Shown piece by piece: positions 15,800 to 26,363 of a DNA stretch of 64,000 nt (positions are counted from its first letter, which is position 1; each line of letters opens with the position of its first letter). Below the pieces are notes generated by a model. It did no database searches. It worked only from the letters and a program-made list of their open reading frames with translations, and was not told the DNA's origin. Location of the stretch: contig CAZEFW010000021.1 of NCBI GenBank assembly GCA_964511535.1, positions 1 through 64,000 on the forward strand, read 5' to 3'. This stretch comes from CAZCFB01 sp964511535. Its GTDB lineage: Bacteria > Myxococcota_A > Polyangia > GCA-2747355 > CAZCFB01. Made by a program: the position numbers and the translations under genes.

Positions 15800-17608
15800 A
15801 TGAAAGCAAGAAGCGCAAAAAATCATGTCCCCATATTTATCGCCCTGGCGCTGGTCCTGGCCCTGGGCTGTGGTCCCACCGGCGAGATCACCGTGGAAGG
15901 CGGCATCAGCGAGGGCCCGGCGACCAACGATGATTCGGACGACGGCATAAACCTGGACCCCTTCATCACTGACGGGCAGGTCGATCCAGGCCACCCGACG
16001 GTGGCCAAGCTCTCCGGCTGCACGGGCACGCTCATCGGCAAGCGCACCGTGCTCACCGCGGGGCACTGCGTGGGGTACAAGGGCTACGCCAAACTGGGCG
16101 GTCAGACCTACTACACCTCCAAGATCCACAAGCACCCCCAGTACGGCGGCGGCAACCGCAATGACGTGGCGGTGATGATCCTCTCCCAGCCGGTGCAGGG
16201 CATCACCCCGACCCCCATCGCCACCCAGGCGCCCACCGTGGGCCAGGCCATCACCCTGGTGGGCTTCGGCAAGACCAGCGAGTACGGCGGCGGCTACGGC
16301 ACCAAGCGCTTCACCACCAACACCGTCGGCAAGGTGCGGTCCACCACCTTCTCCTTCTACGGCAAGAAGAACATCTGCAACGGCGACTCGGGCGGCCCCA
16401 CCTTCGTCCAGTACGGCAACGAGGAGGTCACAATCGGCGTGCACTCCACCAAGTCCGGCTGGTGCGGAAACGGTGGCACCGACATGCGCGTTGACCAGTA
16501 CGTCCAGTGGATCCAGCAGGTCTCGGGCGGAGACGTGGTGCTGCAGGGGAGCGGCCAGCAGAAGCCGCCGCCGCAGCAGCCGCCGCAGAACCCGAACCCG
16601 CCGCCCGGGGCCAAGGCCGCCGAGGGCCAGAGTTGCAAGAGCAACACCTGCCAGGCCGGCCTGTCCTGCGTCACGGTCATCTCCGGCACCAACACCCTGG
16701 GCAAGTGGTGCATGACCAAGTGCACCACCATCGGCTCCACCACCGCGCCGTGCAACGGCGGCGAGAAGTGCCTCGCCTCGTCCGTGGGGAACATCTGCTT
16801 CAACGGCAGCGCCCCCTCCACCGGCTACACCAGCCCCGGCGGGTCCAAGCCGCCGCCTGGCGGCCCCAACCCCGCCCCCACGCCGCCGCCACAGGGCACC
16901 CTCACCGAGGGCAAGTCCTGCGCCAGCGCAAACTGCGCCCTCGGCCTGGCCTGCGTCACGGTGGCCTCGGGCAAGAAGACCATCGGCAAGTATTGCATGG
17001 AGCGCTGCAGCGCCCTCGGGTCCAGCGCCGCGCCCTGCGACGGCGGCGACATCTGCACCAACTCGAGCCAGGGGCCGGTGTGCTTCAACGTCAACAAGTC
17101 GAGCAGCGGCTACACCAGCCCCGGCAACAGCGGCGGTAACGGCGGCGGCGGCAACGGCGGCGGCGGCAACGGCGGCGGCGGCAACGGCGGCGGCGGCAAC
17201 GGCGGCGGCAGCAGCGGCGTGTGCGGCGGCAACGAGGAGAGCGAGGTGTTCAAGCTGCTCAACCAGACCCGCGCCAAGTACGGCCGCGCGCCCGTCAGCT
17301 GCGACAAGAAGGCGCTGGTGGTGGCCCGGGCCCACAGCCAGGACATGTGCGACCGGGGCTACTTCTCCCACACCAACAAGCAGGGGCAGAGCGCAGGGCA
17401 GCGGCTCAAGGCGGGCGGGGTGAGCTTCAGCTCCTGGGGTGAGAACATCGCCTACGGCTACTCCTCGCCCCAGTCGGTGACCAACGGCTGGATGAAGAGC
17501 TGGGGCCACCGCAAGAACATGCTCTCCTCCAGCTGGAAGCGCGCAGCCATCGGCATGATCCGCTGCAAGGGCAGCACCCCCTACTGGACCGAGGTATTCA
17601 TGCGGTAG
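15800..17608 (+). CDS. Secreted trypsin-like protease fused to a CAP domain (lipoprotein)
   Basis: The ATG at 15800 is preceded by GGAGG. The 602-residue product has a lipobox at Cys24 (LALGC) and four parts. Residues 65-245 are a chymotrypsin-fold (S1) protease with complete triad: His89 in TAGHC, Asp122 in NDVAV and Ser197 in GDSGGP. Residues 275-430 hold two cysteine-rich repeats (CQAGLSCVTV and CALGLACVTV), each followed by a Pro/Gly linker. Residues 444-472 are a glycine/asparagine linker (GGGGN repeats). Residues 475-602 are a CAP/SCP domain with His512, GENIAYGY (Glu548) and HRKNML (His570). The order suggests a surface protease with a separately tethered CAP module. Its TAG stop is part of a GTAG palindrome. 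Confidence 0.88.
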   Translation: MKARSAKNHVPIFIALALVLALGCGPTGEITVEGGISEGPATNDDSDDGINLDPFITDGQVDPGHPTVAKLSGCTGTLIGKRTVLTAGHCVGYKGYAKLGGQTYYTSKIHKHPQYGGGNRNDVAVMILSQPVQGITPTPIATQAPTVGQAITLVGFGKTSEYGGGYGTKRFTTNTVGKVRSTTFSFYGKKNICNGDSGGPTFVQYGNEEVTIGVHSTKSGWCGNGGTDMRVDQYVQWIQQVSGGDVVLQGSGQQKPPPQQPPQNPNPPPGAKAAEGQSCKSNTCQAGLSCVTVISGTNTLGKWCMTKCTTIGSTTAPCNGGEKCLASSVGNICFNGSAPSTGYTSPGGSKPPPGGPNPAPTPPPQGTLTEGKSCASANCALGLACVTVASGKKTIGKYCMERCSALGSSAAPCDGGDICTNSSQGPVCFNVNKSSSGYTSPGNSGGNGGGGNGGGGNGGGGNGGGGNGGGSSGVCGGNEESEVFKLLNQTRAKYGRAPVSCDKKALVVARAHSQDMCDRGYFSHTNKQGQSAGQRLKAGGVSFSSWGENIAYGYSSPQSVTNGWMKSWGHRKNMLSSSWKRAAIGMIRCKGSTPYWTEVFMR

Positions 17609-17622
17609 GGCGCGAAGCGCCC
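17605..17622 (+). repeat. GTAG-headed REP-like hairpin supplying a stop codon
   Basis: GTAG at 17605-17608 is followed by the perfect stem GGGCGC-GAA-GCGCCC (17608-17622). The TAG of the head is the stop codon of the trypsin-CAP gene. It could also act as a transcription terminator, though no T-tract follows. Confidence 0.75.
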
Positions 17623-17624
17623 TC

Positions 17625-17646
17625 ACGTGGACGTTATCGTCCACGT
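17625..17646. terminator. Strong 9-bp hairpin followed by hexamer array
   Basis: ACGTGGACG and CGTCCACGT pair perfectly around a TTAT loop. The right arm merges into a degenerate run of GTCCAC-like hexamers to about 17668. The position downstream of the trypsin-CAP gene is compatible with termination. Confidence 0.5.
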
Positions 17647-17688
17647 CCACATCTACGACCAAGTCCATGTCTAGGCTATGCTCTGTGC

Positions 17689-18816
17689 ATGCGCCTGTTC
17701 GCCCTCGCCTGCGCCCTCTTGATCGCCCTGCCCGGTTGCCAGAAGTCCTACCCCGCGGCCGACTTCGTCGTGCTCTCGAGCACGGACCTCGGGCCCATGG
17801 AGCAGGCCGCCACCATCAAGGGCCGCGACGGCGGCTATAGCGGCCTGTTTCGCGGCAAGTCGGTCTGGCTGTACGGCGACACCGTGCTCTCGCTCGCCGG
17901 CACAGACGGCACCTCCTGGCGCAACAACACCGCCTCGGTCACCGCCGACCTGGACGCCAGCGACGGCATCACCGGCTTCACCGAACAGCTGGACAGCAAG
18001 GGCGCGCCGCTGGAGTTCTTCCCCCAGACAGCAGCGGAGCGCGCGTTCAACATCAGCCACAGCGAGGTGCTGCAGGGCAAGGAGAAGTGCACAAAGCCGT
18101 GCGGCGCGCGCTGGGCGTTGTGGCCCGGGCCCATGGTGGAGGACCGGGTGGCCAACCGGGCCCTCGTGGTGTTTCACAAGATCTACGGCGAGCCAGGGGC
18201 GTGGAGTTTCCACTCGGTGGGCATGGGCATCGCAACCTGGTCAGGCCTGAGCCGCCCGGTGGTGCGGCCCGAGGTGAACAGCGGCGCCACCCACCCCACC
18301 CTGCTGTTCGGCAAGGGTGAGCAGAACTTCGGCTCCGCCGCGGTTGTGCAGGGCAACCTGCTCTACCTGTTCGGCTGCGAGGGCAAGCGCAAGACATGCA
18401 AGCTGGCCCGGGTGCCGCTGCAGGGCGCGCACCGTCGCTCGGAGTACCGCTACTACGCCGGCGACGGCCGCTGGACCGCCACCTCCGCCGACGCCGCCGG
18501 CCTGTTCGAGGCCATGGACATGACCACCGTGCACTACAACGCGCTCCTCAAGCGCTGGCTGGCGGTCTACAGCCCTTTCGGCAAGAACCGCCTCGTCATG
18601 CGCAGCGCCCCGGCGCTGACCGGCCCCTGGTCCGAGGAGGTGGAGGCGGCCCATGCCCGGGCGCCTTACACCGACAAGGAGTACGCCTACTCCGGCATGG
18701 CCCACCCGGAGTACAGCCGCGCAGGCGGACGGGACGAGTACCTCGCCTACTACCGCGCGACCAAACCGTGGCATGGAGAGATACGCCTGGTGCGGGTGCG
18801 GCTGGCGCCTCGGTGA
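17689..18816 (+). CDS. DUF4185-type beta-propeller lipoprotein
   Basis: The 375-residue product has a lipobox at Cys17 (LPGC) and a mature region built of repeated beta-rich units. GRDGGYSGLFRGKSVWLYGDT near residue 45 (read in two pieces), EVNSGATHPTLLFG and AAVVQGNLLYLFGCEG fit the DUF4185 family of five-bladed propellers related to glycoside hydrolases. Asp and Glu candidates for catalysis exist but cannot be assigned by eye. It is probably anchored in the outer membrane. The gene lies 80 bp after the trypsin-CAP gene and both could belong to a set of secreted degradative proteins. A binding rather than enzymatic role is also possible. Confidence 0.68.
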   Translation: MRLFALACALLIALPGCQKSYPAADFVVLSSTDLGPMEQAATIKGRDGGYSGLFRGKSVWLYGDTVLSLAGTDGTSWRNNTASVTADLDASDGITGFTEQLDSKGAPLEFFPQTAAERAFNISHSEVLQGKEKCTKPCGARWALWPGPMVEDRVANRALVVFHKIYGEPGAWSFHSVGMGIATWSGLSRPVVRPEVNSGATHPTLLFGKGEQNFGSAAVVQGNLLYLFGCEGKRKTCKLARVPLQGAHRRSEYRYYAGDGRWTATSADAAGLFEAMDMTTVHYNALLKRWLAVYSPFGKNRLVMRSAPALTGPWSEEVEAAHARAPYTDKEYAYSGMAHPEYSRAGGRDEYLAYYRATKPWHGEIRLVRVRLAPR

Positions 18817-18821
18817 ATGAC

Positions 18822-18837
18822 CGCCGGCCGGCCGGCG
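18822..18837. terminator. 16-bp perfect GC palindrome after the DUF4185 gene
   Basis: CGCCGGCCGGCCGGCG lies five bases after the stop codon. It lacks a T-tract, so termination is a positional inference. Confidence 0.35.
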
Positions 18838-19045
18838 CTGCGGCTGACTCTGCCCGCGTCGGTGGTCCCCGGAGCGTCGAAGCAGCCCAATCCCTGATGC
18901 GTTGTCGTAGCCATCCCCTCGCGGCTCATGCTAAGTAGGTGGTGGTTGGCCTTTGGCAACAGCTGCCCTGATCGTGAACCTCACCCGGGAGCTGACGCGC
19001 GGCGAACGAGCCGTGGAGCTTACCCGGAGGAGACACAGGACGCTG

Positions 19046-20650
19046 ATGGCCAGAAAGACACGCAAGCGCGCCGGGGAGAAGGCCAAAAAGCCCGCCGCCG
19101 GAGGACCACGCGGCGCGGCGCCGAAAGGGGACCCGAACGGGGCTGATCCGGTTCGGCTCTATCTGAGTCAGATCTGCAAGCACCCCCTGCTCACCCGGGA
19201 GGAGGAGGTGCGCATCGCCAGGCGCCTGGAGCAGGCGCGCCGGCAAACACACCACGCGCTGTTCAGCTCCCACCTCGCCATCGAAGAGGTGCGCGCGCTC
19301 CGTGACGGCCTGCGCTGGGGCACGCTGCGTCCCCGGGCGGTGTTCCAGGAGCCCGGCCAGGCGGCCAGCAGCCAAAATACCGACGAGGAGGTCGGACCGA
19401 CAGAGGCGGAGCGCCGCGCCGACGAGGGCCTGCGCTCTCTCGACGGCCTGCACCGGCTGGCGGGGCGCATCCTGGGGCAGCAGCGCGACCTCGCCAGCAG
19501 AGGCCTGAGCAAGCGCCGCCGCGCCGAGCTCCGCAAGCGCCGCGGAAGAGACCTGCAGCGGATCCAGGAGGTCATGCTCGATCTCGGCCTTCACGAGCGG
19601 GTGATCGAGCCGATGATCCAGCGGCTCAGGGTCCACGGCGCGGAGCTGCAGGGGCTCCTGGAGGAGATCGCCTCGCTGGAAGAGCGCGCCGGCACCGGCG
19701 TGCGCGGCCTCGGGCAGCTCCTGCGCGCGGCCATGAGGTCGCCCGCGAAGCGCCGGGCGGCGGAGGCGCGGGCGGGCATGAGCATCGAGGAGCTCGACGC
19801 CCTGCGGGAGCGCCTGCTCCAGGCGCTGAGGCGAGTCAAGGAGATGGAGCATCAGAGCGGCCGCTCCCGCGCAGAGTTGATGACCACCTACCAGCAGCTC
19901 CAGCAGGGGGTGGCGCAGCAAGATCGCGCGCGCGCCGAGATGGTGCGGGGGAACCTGCGCCTGGTGGTGAGCATCGCCAGGCGATACGCCAACCGCGGCC
20001 TGCACCTGCTGGACCTGATCCAGGAGGGGAACCTCGGCTTGATGCGGGCCGTGGACAAGTTCGAGCACCGACGCGGCTACAAGTTCTCCACGTACGCCAC
20101 CTGGTGGATCCGCCAGGCCATCTCCCGGGCGGTGGCCGATCAGGCACGCACCATCCGCGTGCCGGTCCACATGAACGAGCTGATCAACAGCGTGAACCGC
20201 GCGACGCGCGCGCTGGTGCAGGAGCTCGGCCGGGAGCCGCGCGTGGAGGAGGTCGGGGCCCGCCTGCAGATCCCGCCGGCGCGGGTGCGCAAGGCACGGG
20301 AGGTGGCGAGGCACACCATCTCGTTGGAGACGCCCCTGGGGACGGATGATGGCGGCTGCCTCGCGGACCTGATCAAGGACGACAGGATCGCAGATCCCGG
20401 CGGAGGGCTGGATCACCAGGACCTCGCCGACCGTGTGGGCCGGGTCCTGGCGGAGCTGACCCCCCGCGAGGAGAAGATCCTGCGCATGCGCTTCGGCATC
20501 GGGGAGGCCTCGGGCTGCACGCTCGAGGAGGTGGGCCGCGAGTTCCAGGTCACCCGGGAGCGGATTCGCCAGATTCAGGCCAAGGCGCTGGCCAAGCTGG
20601 GGCACCCCACCCGGGCGGGGCGCCTGCGCCCGTTCTGGACTGATGCCTGA
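19046..20650 (+). CDS. RpoD-like sigma factor (group 1/2), additional copy likely
   Basis: The start at 19046 follows AGGA by five bases; an in-frame TTG 93 bases upstream is less likely. The 534-residue protein starts with a basic tail and region 1.2 (DPVRLYLSQI..., residues 34-64), then about 230 less conserved residues like the non-conserved region of RpoD. Region 2 (from about residue 298: GNLRLVVSIARRYANRGL, LIQEGNLGLMRAVDKFE, YATWWIRQAISRA), region 3 and region 4 (LTPREEKILRMRFGIG..., VTRERIRQIQAKAL) follow. Region 1.1 is absent. This, and the absence of dnaG or rpsU next to it, suggest an alternative or second vegetative-type sigma factor that recognises ordinary -35/-10 promoters. Confidence 0.85.
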   Translation: MARKTRKRAGEKAKKPAAGGPRGAAPKGDPNGADPVRLYLSQICKHPLLTREEEVRIARRLEQARRQTHHALFSSHLAIEEVRALRDGLRWGTLRPRAVFQEPGQAASSQNTDEEVGPTEAERRADEGLRSLDGLHRLAGRILGQQRDLASRGLSKRRRAELRKRRGRDLQRIQEVMLDLGLHERVIEPMIQRLRVHGAELQGLLEEIASLEERAGTGVRGLGQLLRAAMRSPAKRRAAEARAGMSIEELDALRERLLQALRRVKEMEHQSGRSRAELMTTYQQLQQGVAQQDRARAEMVRGNLRLVVSIARRYANRGLHLLDLIQEGNLGLMRAVDKFEHRRGYKFSTYATWWIRQAISRAVADQARTIRVPVHMNELINSVNRATRALVQELGREPRVEEVGARLQIPPARVRKAREVARHTISLETPLGTDDGGCLADLIKDDRIADPGGGLDHQDLADRVGRVLAELTPREEKILRMRFGIGEASGCTLEEVGREFQVTRERIRQIQAKALAKLGHPTRAGRLRPFWTDA

Positions 20651-20683
20651 TCCGGGCCGCTGAGGCCCCGGGCCGCTGTCACC

Positions 20684-22576
20684 TCACGGGACCAGCATGT
20701 CCCATCGGTCGAGCCACACCAGCAGCCCGGCGAGCGCGGCGATCACTGCGGCGTGATGAACGCGCGTCCAGCGGGTCCACGCCCGGGACCTCCAGCTGCC
20801 GATGGTGATGGCCGCCGAGGCCAACAGCAGGGGAATGGCCGCCACGGCGAGCCACACCAGGCCCTGCATCATGGCGGGCACCCCATAGATTAGCCGGGTC
20901 TTGTCGGTCAGGCCGTGGGCCGTGCCGACGAAGCAGACCACCAGCAGCAGTGCAGCCGCCGAGGCCAGCAGCAAGGCAGCCAGGCGCAGGCTGCCGCCCG
21001 GCGTCCCGCGCCTGAAGCGCATGACCTCCCTGGCCCGCCCCGGGAACAGCGCCGTGATGGCCACCAGCAGGAGCACCAGGAGCATGGCCACCTGGGCGCC
21101 AGGAGACCACACCGCGCCCAGGGCGGCGTAGGTCTGGCTCGGCTGGCGCCCGACGAACATGTGTGAGATCGCGCCGCCCGCGCCCTGGTGAAACCCCACC
21201 AGCTCGCCGCTCGCGCTGTCTCTGAACAGGAGCGGCGACAGCTCGTCGAGCTGCCTGGCGGGGAGGCCCGGTTCCGTGAGGATCAGCCCGCCGCCCCTGG
21301 CCGCCTGCACGATGAGGTGAGAAGACAGACGGCTGAGCCCGGCCACGGAGCGACTCGGAGCGCGGAGGCTCAGGTATCGCCCGAGCACCTTCGCGATGCT
21401 GGAGCCGGGCACCGTCGACACCCGCGCTGCCACCGGGGGGCGCGCCTGCGCCGGAAAGTAGCGCTCGAAGAAGGCGGTGAGGAAGCGCGCCCGGGCGCCG
21501 CGGCGGCCATCGGTGTTGTAGCTGATGAAGAGCCCGGTGCGATGCCCCGGGATCAGCCGGAGAGCGCTGTGGAACCACACCGTGTCACCGTCATGGCCGA
21601 GCACGCGGTGGCCGCCGCGCCGGTACTCGTTGAACCCGAGCAGCGTGGGCCCCATGCGCGGGTGACGCCAGGACACCGGGCTGCGCATCTGGTTGGCCGT
21701 GGCCGCCCGCAATATCCGGCGCGAGCCGACCAGGCCCAGCTGGAGGTGGGCGATCATCAGCCGGGCCATGTCCGTGGCGGTGGCGCTGCCCGCGCCGGCC
21801 GGGCTGAGGACCATCCGCTCGAACGGCTGCTCGGTGAAGCCCGCCGCGGTGGCGCGATAGGCCCTGGACATGTAGCCCGCCCTGAGGCCCACGGCAGGCT
21901 GCATCAGGGTCGTGGAGAGCATGCCGAGCGGAACCAAGAGGTCCTGCTCCACCTGGCGCTCCCAGCTGACGCCGGCGCTGCGCTGAACGATGTACCCCGC
22001 CATCGCCGCCCCGTAGTTTGAGTAGGATGGCATCCCCCCGGGGGCTCTGATCCGGGCCGGCATGCGGCTGGAGATGACCTGCTTGAGGGGTACCAGCCGG
22101 CTGCCGGGGCGGTAGAACTGGCCGGTGAGCACCCCGTCGAAGCCGCTCCGGTGGGTCATGAGGTGAGCCAGGGTCATCGGCCTGGCGTAGGTCGCAGGGA
22201 CCCTGTTCTGGCCCAGGTACTGGTTGATGTCCGCGTTCAGGTCGAGGCGGCCCTGCTCAACGAGCTGCATCACCACGGTCCAGACCAGGAGCTTGGTGAT
22301 GGACGCGATGCGGAACAGGGTCTGGTCCGCAACCACCGGGATCCCCCCACGCCGGTCCGCCAGGCCGTAGCCCTTGGCCACCAGCACCCGACCGTCTCTG
22401 ACCACCGCCACGGTGGCGCCAGAGATCCGCTCCTCGCCGAGCCGCTGCCCCACCGCCCGGTCCAGGAAGGCCTCTAGCTCCCGCGCGTCGTCGGGGCCGG
22501 CGGAGGCCAGCGCCTGGCCCGCGACCGTCCCCGGCCACGCGAGCAGCAGCATGATCACCGCGAAAGTGCGGTTCAT
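20684..22576 (-). CDS. Class C beta-lactamase-fold serine hydrolase with C-terminal membrane domain
   Basis: The 630-residue product has a Sec signal peptide (to about residue 20) and a serine hydrolase domain (35-380) with the three family motifs: Ser92 in SITK, Tyr185-Ser-Asn187 and HDG in VLGHDGDTV. The C-terminal third contains four or five hydrophobic helices (for example AMLLLVLLLVAITAL and LAALLLASAAALLLVVCF). Members act as esterases, D-aminopeptidases or penicillin-binding-like hydrolases, so substrate cannot be given. The domain plus membrane-tail layout is known in this family. It converges with the sigma factor gene with 33 bp between them. Confidence 0.83.
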   Translation of the reverse strand: MNRTFAVIMLLLAWPGTVAGQALASAGPDDARELEAFLDRAVGQRLGEERISGATVAVVRDGRVLVAKGYGLADRRGGIPVVADQTLFRIASITKLLVWTVVMQLVEQGRLDLNADINQYLGQNRVPATYARPMTLAHLMTHRSGFDGVLTGQFYRPGSRLVPLKQVISSRMPARIRAPGGMPSYSNYGAAMAGYIVQRSAGVSWERQVEQDLLVPLGMLSTTLMQPAVGLRAGYMSRAYRATAAGFTEQPFERMVLSPAGAGSATATDMARLMIAHLQLGLVGSRRILRAATANQMRSPVSWRHPRMGPTLLGFNEYRRGGHRVLGHDGDTVWFHSALRLIPGHRTGLFISYNTDGRRGARARFLTAFFERYFPAQARPPVAARVSTVPGSSIAKVLGRYLSLRAPSRSVAGLSRLSSHLIVQAARGGGLILTEPGLPARQLDELSPLLFRDSASGELVGFHQGAGGAISHMFVGRQPSQTYAALGAVWSPGAQVAMLLVLLLVAITALFPGRAREVMRFRRGTPGGSLRLAALLLASAAALLLVVCFVGTAHGLTDKTRLIYGVPAMMQGLVWLAVAAIPLLLASAAITIGSWRSRAWTRWTRVHHAAVIAALAGLLVWLDRWDMLVP

Positions 22577-22619
22577 GGAGGCGGCGGCCTTGGCCTCGGG
22601 GCGCGGCCGCCAGCGTCTG

Positions 22620-22853
22620 TCAGCGCAGGCCAGGGTCGTCGTCCTCCGGATCTGGCGGATCCGTGGAGAACATCTCGACGTTCAGGGGGCAGGGCGGCTC
22701 GTTGCGGTCCACGTACTGGCACTCGTGCTGGTCGCACTTGACGTACGGCACCGACGTTCCGCTGAAGCCGCCGACATGGCGGGACGTGAGCTTGATGCTG
22801 ACTTGCTCGTTTACGGTCGTGCAGAAGAAGGGTCTTTCCCTATGGCCCGACAT
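22620..22853 (-). CDS. Small Cys-containing protein of unknown function
   Basis: The start at 22853 is preceded by AAGGAG five bases upstream. The 77-residue product is soluble, without signal peptide. It begins MSGHRERPFFCTT and has four further polar/hydrophobic strands, then CDQHECQYVD and EPPCPL, giving four Cys in total; the CxxxxC arrangement could bind a metal. The acidic C-terminus (DPPDPEDDD) is not likely structured. I do not recognise the family. Good Shine-Dalgarno spacing and consistent codon use support it as real. It sits 43 bp after the start region of the serine hydrolase gene, in the same orientation. Confidence 0.55.
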   Translation of the reverse strand: MSGHRERPFFCTTVNEQVSIKLTSRHVGGFSGTSVPYVKCDQHECQYVDRNEPPCPLNVEMFSTDPPDPEDDDPGLR

Positions 22854-23015
22854 TGGATCTCCTTGGCGATCACGAACGGGCGCAGGGCGACGTTGCACTC
22901 GAACCTGTTTCTCCCATCATGCAGCAAGGGGCCAGGCTTGGCCACCTGAACAACTACCTGCGGCAGGTCGACGTGGAGGCCTCCACCCGGCGGATTCGGG
23001 CGCCAGTCCCGGGGC

Positions 23016-24476
<1,461 letters not shown>

Positions 24477-24493
24477 GGGATGCGCTCAGCGTA

Positions 24494-26275
24494 TCACGGC
24501 GCGGCGCAACGCGCTGTCAGCTGCTCTCGCAAGGTCCTGCGCAGCAGCCTGCGCGAGAACGGCTTCTCGAGGCAGGCGTTGCCCACCTCGCGGAAGAAGC
24601 GCTGCGCCCGGGGGGTAAAGGCGCCGCCCGTGACGAACACCATCCGCCCGGCCAGCTGCGGGTACCGCGTCTGGATCCAATCGTGCAGATCCATGCCCGA
24701 GATGTCGGGCATCATCAGATCGCACAGGATGACGTCGAACCGCTGGTCCCGCTCCAGCAGCTCCTGCGCCTCGGCGCCCGAGTGGACCAGCTCCAGGTCG
24801 TAGTCGCCGCTCAGGATACGGCTCACCGCCTTGGCGATGAGAACCTCGTCGTCCACCACCAGCACCCGCGGCCGGCCTGGCGGCACGATCTCCTCGGTGG
24901 AGATCTCCTGGTTGGCCCCGCTCTCGCGCTCCTGCCGCTCCCCCAGCGGCAGGCCGATGCAGAACCGGCTCCCCTCCCCCACGCGGCTCTCCACAGTGAT
25001 GTCGCCGTCGAAACTGGCGACGATGTTGCGGCAGATGGACAGGCCGAGCCCCGAGCCGATCCCCGCCTCCTTGGTGGAGAAGAACGGCTCGAAGATGCGC
25101 TCCTGATCCTCCGGCGCGATACCGGCCCCCGTGTCGGAGACCTCGATACAAACCTGCTCCTGGTCCAGGAAGGTGCGCACCCGGATCAGGTTGCGCTCCA
25201 CGTCCCCCTCCTCGATGGCGTGGGCCGCGTTGACCAGCAGGTTGAGCACCACCTGGGCCAGCTTGCCGTCGTTGGCCATCAGCGGCGGCAGCCAGCCGAG
25301 CTCCTTCTCCAGGCGGGCACGGTACTTGATCTCGTTGTAGGCCATGTTGATGGCCCCCTCCACCACCTCGTTGACCGACACCGGCACCATGCGGTCTTCA
25401 TCCGCGCGGGCGAAGGTCTTGAGGTCCTTGACGATGCTCTGAACCCGGCGCGCCCCGCCCAGCGCCTCGGCGGACTGCCGAACCAGCTCGTTGAGCTGCT
25501 CCGCCCCGGCCGCCCTCGCGTCATCGCCCATGATCTCCGTGGCCCGGCCCACGCCCACGGCGAGCTGCAGCCGCGTCAGCGCCCCCGCCAGCCGGGGCAA
25601 CGCCTGGTCGAGCGCCTCCAGGTTGAACAGGATGAAGGTCAGCGGGTTGTTGATCTCGTGGGCCACCCCGGCGGCCAACAGGCCGACGCTGGCCATGCGA
25701 TCCGCCTGGAACAGCTGGGCCTGCAGCGCCACCTGGGACGAGCGATCGCTGATGCTGGACCGGATCCCAACGATCTGGTCCTCGCTGTAGATGGGAGCGG
25801 AGCGCACGGCGGCCAGAAGCTGCGCGCCGTCTCGGGCCACGAGCCGGAGCTCGCTGCTCGCCACCGGCGCCCCCCGGAGCAGCGAGAGGATGTCGCCCCA
25901 CGCCTGGTCCCGGTCCGCCTCGTGCACGAAGTCATGCAGCAGGTTGATCCCGGCGTTCATGTCCTCGGAGCCCAGGCCCAGGGTCTCCATGCCGAGCCGG
26001 TTGACATAGGTGAAGTTATCGTCGGGGTCGGTCTCGCACACCATGGTGGGCAGCAGCTCTGCGGTCTGCCGAAAGCGCGCCTCGCTCTCCAGCAGCCGCG
26101 CCGCCGCCGCGTGGCTCTCCTCGAGCACCTTCTTGAGCTTGCGCTTCTCCTGCTCCAGCTCGGCGGTGCGGCGCGCCAGCTCGGCGGTGCGCCGCGCGAC
26201 CCTGCGCTCGAGCTCCTCCTCCCGGGCGCTGGCCCGTGAGTCGTCGTTGTCCCAGTCGGTGGGATCTCCGCTCAA
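24494..26275 (-). CDS. PAS-containing hybrid histidine kinase with C-terminal receiver
   Basis: I place the start at the TTG at 26275, seven bases after GGAGGG; a longer in-frame TTG start at 26323 has no better support. The 593-residue product has an N-terminal coiled coil (ARRTAELEQEKRKLKKVLEE), a PAS domain (residues about 75-185), a HisKA H-box with His near 205 (GVAHEINNP), and an HATPase with N box (NLLVNAAHAI), G1 (DTGAGIAPED) and F box (IFEPFFSTKE). The REC domain has VLVVDDE and the phospho-acceptor in VILCDLMMPD near residue 515. No membrane segment is present, so sensing is cytoplasmic. It is upstream of the NCS1 transporter gene and could respond to its substrate; this is inference. 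Confidence 0.87.
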   Translation of the reverse strand: MSGDPTDWDNDDSRASAREEELERRVARRTAELARRTAELEQEKRKLKKVLEESHAAAARLLESEARFRQTAELLPTMVCETDPDDNFTYVNRLGMETLGLGSEDMNAGINLLHDFVHEADRDQAWGDILSLLRGAPVASSELRLVARDGAQLLAAVRSAPIYSEDQIVGIRSSISDRSSQVALQAQLFQADRMASVGLLAAGVAHEINNPLTFILFNLEALDQALPRLAGALTRLQLAVGVGRATEIMGDDARAAGAEQLNELVRQSAEALGGARRVQSIVKDLKTFARADEDRMVPVSVNEVVEGAINMAYNEIKYRARLEKELGWLPPLMANDGKLAQVVLNLLVNAAHAIEEGDVERNLIRVRTFLDQEQVCIEVSDTGAGIAPEDQERIFEPFFSTKEAGIGSGLGLSICRNIVASFDGDITVESRVGEGSRFCIGLPLGERQERESGANQEISTEEIVPPGRPRVLVVDDEVLIAKAVSRILSGDYDLELVHSGAEAQELLERDQRFDVILCDLMMPDISGMDLHDWIQTRYPQLAGRMVFVTGGAFTPRAQRFFREVGNACLEKPFSRRLLRRTLREQLTARCAAP

Positions 26276-26363
26276 CTCATGTCCCTCCCCGGTGCAGAAA
26301 GAGATCGTAGCGGGTCCCTGCAAGAATTACAAGGTTTGGGTGTTTTGAGCGAAGATAGGAGCG

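Noticed and set aside
20651..20683. Weak hairpin GGGCC-GCTGA-GGCCC between the sigma factor and serine hydrolase genes
   Set aside because: The stem is only 5 bp without T-tract, so it is not a convincing terminator and was not listed.
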